NCBI RefSeq assembly: GCF_025094135.1
Contig: NW_026252315.1
Span: forward strand, 124,001-188,000
DNA length: 64,000 nt
Direction of reading: 5' to 3'
Origin: Mucor mucedo
Taxonomy: Eukaryota > Mucoromycota > Mucoromycetes > Mucorales > Mucoraceae
The translations under genes and the position numbers were made by a program. The notes under the pieces were generated by a model that saw nothing but the letters and a program-made list of their open reading frames with translations, did not search any database and was not told where the DNA came from. This document shows positions 55,266 to 64,000 of this stretch, in pieces (the stretch's first letter is position 1; every line of letters starts with the position of its first letter).

Positions 55266-56440
55266 AAGAAGAGAAGAAGAAAAAAAAGGCAATAAAAAAT
55301 TTTCCTCGCTCTATAAACAAACAGATCGACTTCACCTTCTTGTCAGTCTAGAGAAACCACATTGTAATCATGCATAAACTTCTTTAAGTAATGAGTGTCT
55401 CTACCAGACTGTAAAAGCTGGATCAAACATTCTGCATCGTTTGTTGACCTGTGGTTACCCCTTAAGCCCATGTATTGTGTTATCCAATATAATTCATATC
55501 ACATTCTAAACTGATAAACAATTGTATCCAGGTTTTAGAGACAAATGCGTTAAAAGCTAAAGTTAAGACACAAAGCCAATATATACCTAGAGTACAAAAA
55601 ATAGGTTATGCAAATTGCTTGGGATAAAGAAGCCCCCTTTTTTGTATACACAATTGACGTGAAATCAAAACTACACGCTCTAACTAAGAATTCCCTCTTT
55701 GTTTTTAGTATCTATGCTCTTTATTGCCGATTTAATTTTTTTGCAACTCAAGTGTCGTTTTGAATATATTGTTTGTACTAGTTGGGTATGACGTGCAAGT
55801 GGGTAAAATGTCAATGGATTGTATTAGGACTAATTCAATAAATAATTTGATATTCTACAAGCTCGAGCTATCCTTCGTCTTTTTGCATTTACAGACAAAA
55901 AGAGCACTACATCCTGCAAAAACTATAGTATTTTATGGATCTAGAAGCAGCTAAACTATTTTGTTGCGCCACATTATTGATTTCATGTAATGATCACATT
56001 TCATAAAAAAATCACAATTTTATATGACTGTTACGTTTCACACGCGCATTTTTATCGGGTACGCTGTCATACCGAGCACACATTTGATATTATTTAAGAA
56101 AATACGTCAGTGGCAACGAAACGTTAACACCGCGTCAGATAATTCGTTACAAGGTCAATCTATTTTTTTTTTTATGTGTAGACAGACTTACGTGTTCTCG
56201 ATTCTAGATTCATGCAAGAAGGAAGAGAAAAAGCATGAAAAGGTATAGATACATAAAAGGAAAAAATGACTATTCTGGGTTATGGTTGCACGACGTTTTG
56301 CAACAATGAGGTGGATTTTATTGGTTTTCCAAGTTGGATGCTGCTCAAACCATCACCTGCCCGGTTATGATGTATTTTGTGTAATAAATTATATGACGAA
56401 AATTTTGTGAAAGGGGATATGACGTATATTGATTTTTCTG

Positions 56441-56448
56441 TATAAAAG
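56441..56448 (+). promoter_or_regulatory. TATA box of the small His-rich gene
   Basis: TATAAAAG lies 50 bp before the ATG at 56491, a spacing that fits a short 5' UTR. Confidence 0.55.
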
Positions 56449-56490
56449 CAATTTCATTTTTCAGATTCGTTGTTTATCATCTATACAAAC

Positions 56491-56709
56491 ATGTCCAATC
56501 CATCTGATATTCCCAATAATCAAATTGCCAACGAGCAACCCAAAGACAAGACTGATCATGCCGCAGAAAAGTCCCATAAAGCTGAAGAACATGCCCATAC
56601 CGGTACCCACCATGGACATGACTCTCATGTTGCCCCTGTTAATGTCGCTGAAACGCAGGCCCCACTTGGAAATTATAGCATCTTAAGTGGCATTCAGCCA
56701 TTAAGATAA
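56491..56709 (+). CDS. Small His-rich hydrophilic protein
   Basis: 72 residues with no intron, starting MSNPSDIPNNQIANEQ. It is highly charged with no hydrophobic segment until the end. Residues about 28-50 are rich in His, Lys and Glu (HKAEEHAHTGTHHGHDSHVA), which could bind metal ions, and the tail is LGNYSILSGIQPLR. A TATA box, a compact 5' region and A-rich codons suggest a real, possibly abundant transcript. I do not recognise a family; comparison with stress-induced small fungal proteins is only a guess. Confidence 0.6.
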   Translation: MSNPSDIPNNQIANEQPKDKTDHAAEKSHKAEEHAHTGTHHGHDSHVAPVNVAETQAPLGNYSILSGIQPLR

Positions 56710-57259
56710 ACAAGAACACTTACTACCATTTTAAGTTTATAAATAAAACTACCAATACTACTTAAAACAGGCTGAAATGTCATAAATTATGTTTAGTTCT
56801 TTGAAAGTTGTATTTTGCATGTACCTACATCTAAAAGAGGGTACGTCTTAAAATATAGAAAATTATGAAACTTGTCTGTAACATATATATCCACCACACA
56901 TCCAGTTTATGATCTACTTTAAAGTTCATTTAGAACTGATACATTGTTTTAATCCATGCTCTCATCTGATCTTCCGGATAACGGTATATTCGAAAAATCC
57001 GTACTTACATAGAAGATCCCTTTTTCCACTGAAATATTTCAGTAACTACTTTAAGTGAATATGTTATTTAAGTACAAGTTTCAAGCGCTAATGGGGGTTG
57101 TTTCATGCTATATAATCTTATACGTCACATTTTGTTAGACGCTGTACATGTATGGTTGAAAAAGTCAAGCGATTAAGTTTTTAGAAAAGAAAAAAATTTA
57201 TTTACAGAGGGAATTATATACATTATGGACAGTAACACAACTGAAAAACTGTTGTGATA
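56710..57259. other. Intergenic, nothing seen
   Basis: 550 bp between the convergent ends of the His-rich gene and the respiratory-subunit gene. AT-rich, without repeats or RNA genes visible. Confidence 0.6.
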
Positions 57260-57508
57260 TTACCATTCTTTACGAGTGAATTTTTCATCGTATTTCTGGT
57301 TGAAGGCAGCCAATTTTACTTGATCACCCTGTTTGACTTGTTGCCAAGGTTCAGGATTTTGCTTGTGGTTCCAAACAACATCGGGTGCTTTTGCTTGATG
57401 GAGGCCGACATAGCCAGCACTGGCGAAGGCGACTCCTAAGATTGCCATGAGTGGAACGATTTCGGGCTCGCGGAGGGATTGCTTGAAGAATTGACTTAAT
57501 GGAGACAT
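57260..57508 (-). CDS. NDUFA4/MLRQ (B12D-like) respiratory-chain subunit
   Basis: 82 residues, one exon. REPEIVPLMAILGVAFASAGYV contains the single transmembrane helix typical of the MLRQ/B12D family, followed by a matrix- or intermembrane-facing tail with DVVWNHKQNPEPWQQV, which matches the W-x-(K/R)-x-x-N-P-x-P-W motif. Family members are small inner-mitochondrial-membrane subunits attached to complex I or complex IV. There is no cleavable presequence, as is normal for the family. Confidence 0.82.
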   Translation of the reverse strand: MSPLSQFFKQSLREPEIVPLMAILGVAFASAGYVGLHQAKAPDVVWNHKQNPEPWQQVKQGDQVKLAAFNQKYDEKFTRKEW

Positions 57509-58005
57509 ATTTTTGGATATTCGAAGTTGAAAATTAAAATTTGTCGATTCATAACTCTTGGGTATGCTTATATACTCTAAAAATTAGTGCAGGAAATCTC
57601 ATGCAATTATTTTAATTGGCCTTTTTTTTTATGTTTCATTTTAAGGTGTCGGGCAATTAAAAATAAAGATTAATTGCGGTGATGGTCTATGCATGTTCAA
57701 AGTAAGTGAGGATGAAGCGCCGTAAAAGTTTGAGATATACTTATAGATGATTAGATAGCGTAGAAATGTTTGAGGGGGATAGGTCTAGTTTCACGTAATA
57801 TATTAAACAAGGCTTTTTGCATAAAAATTTCCCATGAAACTGTAGTCCCATCGAGGTAAGTCCACTTACAAGCTTTTTACTGTTAACTGAATTTGGAATT
57901 AGATCCGGATACATCTCCATCTGGTTTATTTACACGGTCATAAGATTAAGAACGCTTGTTATTGATAATATTTTATTAGTAATATAGTTTTTAAAGTAAA
58001 ACTAG
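57509..58005. other. Intergenic, nothing seen
   Basis: About 500 bp containing the promoter of the MLRQ-like gene and the 3' flank of TRA1. No other signal. Confidence 0.6.
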
Positions 58006-61000
58006 TTACAACCAAGGCATCCAAGTACATTCCATTTGTGCCATTTTTTGAGGATTACTTGCTTGAGAAATAAGATCAATCACGTTTTGACTCACAGGTT
58101 TATCTGTATTGGTCTTTCAAGTAGTAAAACTTGTTAGTGGCTATAATTAACACTTAAAAATTATATTATACTTACATTTTCACGATCTGTTTTGCAAGAT
58201 AAGAATTGAGCCTTTGTCATTACTTGAAGCACATTTGTTTGTACTCTGTCGCGGAATTGAACATCTGTAACAGACCGATGATTAGACATATGCCATGTTA
58301 TTAATTCATCGCGTATGAAAAGACTGAGGTATTGATCTAATTCAAGTTCTGGCTCCGTTAGACTACGAGCAGTAGCCAGTAAACAACTTGTAAATAGACC
58401 TTCGATACCCACAGGAGTAATATACTCTTGAATGTTGGGTGTGAATCTAAACGGAACCGATTCTCCGTTACCAAGTAAAGGTGTCGATTGGTTCCATCCT
58501 ATTTTCCAAAGCACATTAGTTACGAAAAACTTCACAAAAGCTATTCAAACTTACCAGGTAATAATTCAGTCATCCAGATATTACCATTTTTGCGAGAGAG
58601 AGTAATCTTATGAGGGGTACGATGGCCAACACTGAACAGATATGACATAAATGTAGCAGTTGCATATTGGGCGATAAATTGTTTACGATGCATCCAGTAA
58701 TCTGTGTATGAACCAAGGGTACGTAACATATACTATAAGCAGTATTTAGTTAATGTGTCTACATTATTAAATTCCTGTCATACCTTGCTTAAGATGTTAG
58801 AAGGAACCAATTTTTTTGCAATTTCTTCATTAATTTCCATGCGAAGATTCAGCAGTTCGGTCTTCAAGTTCATGACCTAAATGGATTATTAGATTTGATT
58901 CTCGTGTTCTGTCTTGATGATACTTACATCTGTGTTCTTGCTTACACTATTCTTCAATTTCTCAACAAAGAACGCAAGAGGGTCGTCCTTATGAATATTG
59001 GAATTATCACAATGGTCTTCATAGATATCATACAATGTGCAATACGAGGGATCATCCTGAACCATACGGACATTGGGCGCCAAAGGTACAATTGCAGGTA
59101 AATGGAAACGAAGATTACGCATACGGCTTTCCTTTTTGCGTTCCAAAACACTATTTAAAATTCGGAACAACTGCATTAATCTTTCTTCACGGCGGAATTG
59201 TCGAGCAGCAGGGTTCTGGATTACGAACGGATGAAGACTGCCATCATGTCCTCGGATTGTTAATCTACGGAAGCAATTTCCATAACTGCGGATAACCTCT
59301 ACTTCAGGTAAGAAACGATCAATGCGTAGAAAGTCGTTAGCATTATCATTAAGCAATAAGTACTGTCCAGGAATTTCTACATCATCGAACTTTTGGTGCT
59401 GGAATTCTACCAAGTAGTGACTACATGCTTCGAGTTTCTGTTTACGGGGTCTAGCATCCAGCATAGCCTCAAACTTGTCTCTCCACAACCTCAATTTGGC
59501 CACGTATTCTTCCAAATTGAGTTTTGTAGTGGCAAAGTCATGCACAAATGCTGTTTTCATGTGTCCTGGATATAAGCTATCGGCAAATCGAGCAATATTT
59601 CCAATAGTTGCATGAGTCAATTGAAGTGTGTCTGTCGGGCTCATTAATCTGGATAGTAATTGCTAATTTTAAAAACAAAACGTCAGTAAAACTATATTTA
59701 ATGCCATTTAAAACTTACTTGCGCTCCTTCATTATATAAAGCTACAACAAGGCGGTACATATCTTCGTCCGCTTGAGGTTTGAACTTCAACTGTATTTGA
59801 TCGACCATGGTTTCCATGGATAAAGCAAGCAATGGATATCCAGTCTTTAACATTGCCATTATTTCATCCAAAGGATGCGCTACGGTCCCTGTAGGTGTAC
59901 CAGGTGTTCCGGCTCCCTTGAAATCAGCCGTAGCAGCAGCCATAACAGCACCAGTTGTCACAGGAGGAGGAGGCTTAGGCTTAGCAGAAGATGCGTCTTC
60001 GGAGGATTTGGTATCGACTTCGGTCTTGACATCATCTGTATTATTGAGGTTGATTCCCTTAGGGTTGTTCGTATTCAGATTTCCCTCTATCTTGATGGGT
60101 ACATCAGTTGCATTTTCATTTTTATCCTGAACCTTAGATTCAGCTCCGTTAATCTTTTCATTTGAGCCAGTATCAATATCCATAGAGTCATCTTTAGCTT
60201 CGTTCTTTGCTTTTTCCTCTTTTATATTTTTGTTAGTTAGATAATTTTCATTATGTGTAATATTTTCCTCATTTTTACCAGATGGAACGGCAGGAGTCGA
60301 ACTATCGCCAGAAATAGTTACAGCGTTATCCGTTTTCTTGGGATCAGCTGTACTGGCAGGATTGATTCGTTTTAACATATCTTCTTTTGCAGTCCGAAGT
60401 TGGAAATGTAACGCTTGAGGGTATTGTTTAGCAATGCGAATAAGAATAGCCCGAGCATGTTTCGCTTCTCTTTGCTGTAAACCCATCAAAAGTTGGGGGA
60501 TAAATGTAATCCAATACCAAACAGGCCATTCACCTTTATAACCTTCAAAAGCACGAGATATAGTGCCAACTTGATCATCCAAACTAAGAAGCCAGAGGAC
60601 TCGCAAGAGATATTTTCTCGCCTTTGAGTTTTTATAAATTCCAGCAGCCTGTAAGTAGCAACTAACTGCGTTGTTGGCCCAGCTTAAATCGGTTGGCAGT
60701 TCTTTGAATCGCCCATCATTGTATCTACCCCATTCTGCCCAGGCTCTTGGTAACGATAAATCAATTTGAACAGCATTTACAAAGGCTTCATTAGCCTCAT
60801 TACATTGATTGAGCTTTGCAAGAAATTGACCTTTCAATGTGAAAAATTCGGCTTTTTGTTGAAGACTAAAGTACGACAAATTAGTATTGGTAATCACATC
60901 TAACCCAGCGGTAAGTTCGCTCGTTTCTTGATAGTAACATTTAGCTTGCTCGCGCAATTTCAAAAATGCTTCGTTAATTTCAATGTTAGGTAATGTATAT

Positions 61001-64000
61001 ATTTTTGTCAAGTAATTGAGACAGACTTCATTCAAATGGTGCTTTCTAGCAACATGAGCAAAACGGTTGATAATCCAGGCTGTTTCATGATATCCACGGT
61101 AAGCAAATGAGTTAGCACTTTGAGGATTTCCGGGTGTTATTTGATTCGGAAGCATGGGAATTAGAGGTAAGTAAGTGCGGTTGATAGCACTGAATACATG
61201 TTGACGCCATGCAACTGTATCACTCCACATATTAATATCGTCCCAGGTATTCGGCAAACGTTCCCGCCATGTACCCAAAATACTGCGAATTTCACTGGAT
61301 CGCTGTTCGAGGTTTTGAGCATTCGTACTAACTAAACTGTTGAAAATTTGACTTGCTTCATGTAATTCAAGATATTGTTGGAATATGTGTAACAGTGGTA
61401 AATGACTCTGGGACACAATATGAGGCAAAGCATACCATTTTTGAAGCGATAATTGTACACCTTCTTCACAAATGCGCGTGAACTCGACGAGGCGGTCATC
61501 TGTAGTCTGAGACTTTATCAATGCCAAAAAAGCCTCAAAAGCCTTGAGACGAGGTGTAGGTGTTTCAGATACTTGCACCACATATTGCTCCAATCCTTCA
61601 CGTTCAGCGGCCCAATCTGACAATCTCCAAGCACAATCCAACAATAGATTGGTGTTGCCGTCATGTTTAGCAAGGTCAGCAAGAATATCCCATTGCTGTA
61701 GCTTTTGAGAGCAAGCAACCCAGTGATCTTCCCAAAGATTGTATTCAGATTCAGAAAAAGAGAGTACGCCGTTGCGAGCCTTTAATTGGGCATTTTCAAA
61801 CATCGTCTGTGCCTCAGACCACATACCATTCTGCTCGCAGGATACAGCCATATTAGTTTCAGCATAAATGCTGCGGCGTCTCCATAGACCATAAAACATG
61901 TCATTCTCATCTAGACTAGCATACAAATCAGCTAGAGAGTCCAGAACACGTTCTCGGTTATTTTGTTCTTCTTTTGATGAATCGACGATACGACCGTTCA
62001 TTGCAGATCGTTGTAAAATTTCAATTGATGTGTGCCAGGCATTGTGTGTCTTACCGAGATATTTGACTAAATGAGGAGGGAGTCGTATCTCATCAGCTGT
62101 TTTAGCAATACCTGTTAATAAGGCTTGGATTACGTTTGGGCGTAATTCGGCTTGTTTGTTGTGGTAGTCTTTGGCAAGCAAATTAATCATAACTTTGTCC
62201 ATGTCACGCTTCTCGGCACTAGATAATACAGACCAGCACATGGGAAAGAGATCAACCCACAGCTTAAGAGCAGCATCATCGTCCAAATATTGAAGATATC
62301 GTGCATTAGTAATTGAGTTGTTGATGTCCAATTCTTGTAAATCTTTCAAAAATGCCTGGTGGGTTTGGATAACTTCAGTAAGTTCAATTGGGACATCTAT
62401 CTCAGTTGGCTCCAACTGTTGGTTACCAATAGATTTAATTGATTTGATTCTAAGTGTATGTGGTGCGGTTGTTTGGGGATTAACTTTGACTGCCCCAAGC
62501 AACATATCTAAGGCTTGATGAATCCAGAAAGTATTCGAGAGAGAGTCCCAATTTTGAACACCCATAATATAATTAAGACGAGTATATAAAGTTCGACTAA
62601 TACTACGATCAAAAACACGCATAAACTGGCTACGGATTTGGGGATTCTCAGATCGTGTACCCATCAAAAATGCTTGTTCGAGGCGAACCGTCAGTTCTGA
62701 TCGAGCAAAAGAGGGGTTACTGTAAATCTTGAGGACCAAATCAAGAAAATCTTCAGTAAGACGCGCATTATTTCTATTTTCAAGTGTCATCATTTTGACC
62801 AAAAGACCAGCTTTCTCTTTAACGGTTGGGAAGGTTTCTGTCTTTCCTAAAGTCCATTCTGTGAGCATGTCTAAAATGGCATGCAATAATTGTACATCTG
62901 GCGACTTTTCAATTAGTTGAATTAGACAGGTTAAGAACCAACGACGTTGATCTCCCAAGTGCGATATTCTCTTCTTCAAAAGATTTAAGCCGAGAATCAA
63001 GAGATTTACTTGTGAATCATGTCCAGAGGTCGCCACAACAGCAATACTTATGTGTTCTTTGGTAAGTTTTTGCAACACCTTAACAATACCAGGCACAAAT
63101 GGATCTAGTTGCTCGCTTCTGCTACTGCTTGCAGCCTGCAATAATTTCAATACAGCATAGATGTTATTCATACTAGCCATACCGTCAGTGATTGTAGAGT
63201 CAATGAGAGATACAAAAGCAGCGACATCGGGATGCTGAATTTCTTCTCTATTATCTGAGTTTGTTGTTTGTTGAATAGCATGGAAAATATGCGACAAGAC
63301 AGGCTGAAGAGCGGTATGAATGCGGATATTATCTGACTTGATGCTGGTTTCCAAAAGACGGAAGAGCTGATTCATGTTGACAATAAACCATTCAGAAGGC
63401 TTATGTGCAATATCTATATTCAATATCTCCAGTGCACTACATACGCTTGAAATAAGAATTTCGCTCATCTCCTTTACAGTCAAAGTGCGTTCCAAATGGG
63501 CAAATTTGACATGTACATCAGGCCAGATTCCAGGATCGAGAAATCTTTTGATAAGGTCTAAAATACGTTGAACAAGTCTTCTTTGGATCAAATCAGAAGG
63601 ATTGTAGACGCTGCAAGCAAGACGGACGAGATATCCAATAGTGTTTTCCCGCAAAGTTAGGGCGGGTACAAATTCTTTGCCAGACTCTGCTGTAGCAGGA
63701 GATCCCTTGACTTCACCGTCCGTACCCTCGGCCTTTGCCCTTTTCTTGGGATTTTCAGGAGTGGCATCAGATGGCCTCTTGGCAGGAGGAGAAAGGCTTT
63801 CGTCTTCCTTTACAGGTTGGTTTTTCAAGCGTGTTTGTTCCCACTTGAATATTAATTCTGTTAATTCCACTGTCAATAATTTGTTTTCGGGTGTAGCGTT
63901 TTGAAGCAAACCAAGCTTAGGCAAAGCGTTGACGATTTGAGGTAAAAAGTGTTCTCGATAATCGTAAAATAGGTCGGGTTGACGTACTAAGAGCTGGTAT
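58006..64000 (-). CDS. TRA1: Tra1/TRRAP pseudokinase of SAGA and NuA4, C-terminal part (runs off window)
   Basis: The scaffold that carries activators to the SAGA and NuA4 acetyltransferase complexes. The frame is open to the window's right edge, so the N-terminal HEAT region lies outside. Present are the FAT domain (LSFSESEYNLWEDHWVACSQ, WRERLPNTWDDINMWSDTVA, FAYRGYHETAWIINRFAHVA) and the PIKK-like domain (IPGQYLLLNDNAN, SYGNCFRRLTIRGHDGSLHP). Next comes YMLRTLGSYTDYWMHRKQFI followed by FMSYLFSVGHRTPHKI, which lacks the catalytic HRD and DFG motifs, as in all TRRAP proteins. The FATC tail ends in ECTWMPWL before TAA 58006-58008. A charged low-complexity insert (Lys/Asn/Glu/Asp, then PKPPPPVTTG) lies at about 59930-60360. 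At least five small 3' exons (introns near 58130-58170, 58535, 58735, 58880, 59660) follow the large exon. Confidence 0.95.

Larger units (their letters stand above)
53824..56490. other. Gene-poor stretch
   Basis: About 2.7 kb. Open frames at 53841-54149 and 54381-54674 show no motif or splice support. It contains the hairpin-rich island at 54740-55265. The rest is AT-rich without repeats that I can see. Confidence 0.6.

Overview
The window looks like nuclear DNA of a filamentous early-diverging fungus, most likely Mucoromycota (Mucorales-like). The reasons are AT-rich intergenic DNA with long A/T runs, many 50-70 bp spliceosomal introns with GTAAGT-type donors and TAG/CAG acceptors, and a fungal gene set (918-residue P-type proton ATPase, Sec24, Tra1, Dbp3, Scc3, Ap4A phosphorylase). 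The genus cannot be fixed from the sequence alone. All exon models were made by eye from splice signals and frame continuity; those whose summed exon lengths I checked are multiples of three.

Layout. 0.3-14.5 kb: cohesin subunit Scc3 (+), a large acidic repeat-containing nuclear-type protein (-), Ap4A phosphorylase (-), a 5'-truncated LINE tail with target-site duplication, an unknown Tyr/Pro-rich protein (-), and mitochondrial-type alanine aminotransferase (-). 14.5-23.2 kb: a gene-poor accessory island. It holds a small broken-looking gene, an inverted duplicate of a first exon, a serine-recombinase-like gene split by a 709-bp hAT-type MITE with a perfect 8-bp target duplication, and, divergently, a Fanzor (eukaryotic TnpB/OMEGA nuclease) gene. 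The Fanzor gene has a broken N-terminal half and a largely intact RuvC/zinc-ribbon C-terminal half, and it is bracketed by oppositely oriented arrays of a TTGTCTGAAA-like motif. 23.2-41.9 kb: a double cNMP-binding/F-box/LRR protein (+), plasma-membrane H+-ATPase (-), an ABCC transporter with an ATG-only coding exon (-), a B-box/DUF2009 protein (-), and DEAD-box helicase Dbp3 (+). Two inverted copies of a second MITE family lie at about 29.9 and 42.9 kb. 44-53.8 kb: a SWIM zinc-finger remnant, Sec24 (+), 5-formyl-THF cyclo-ligase (-), a bacterial-looking methyltransferase (+), ARPC2 (+), an NME6-like NDP kinase (+), and CFAP20 (-), whose stop codon overlaps that of the NDP kinase. 53.8-64 kb: a gene-poor stretch with a GC-richer hairpin-rich island, a small His-rich protein, an NDUFA4/MLRQ-like respiratory subunit, and the C-terminal part of Tra1, which runs off the right edge.

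Most genes are independent housekeeping units. The stretch that could work as one system is about 16.9-23.1 kb: a recombinase-like gene and a Fanzor nuclease transcribed away from each other, plus terminal-type repeats. It reads as a decaying IS607/Fanzor-like mobile locus later hit by a hAT MITE.
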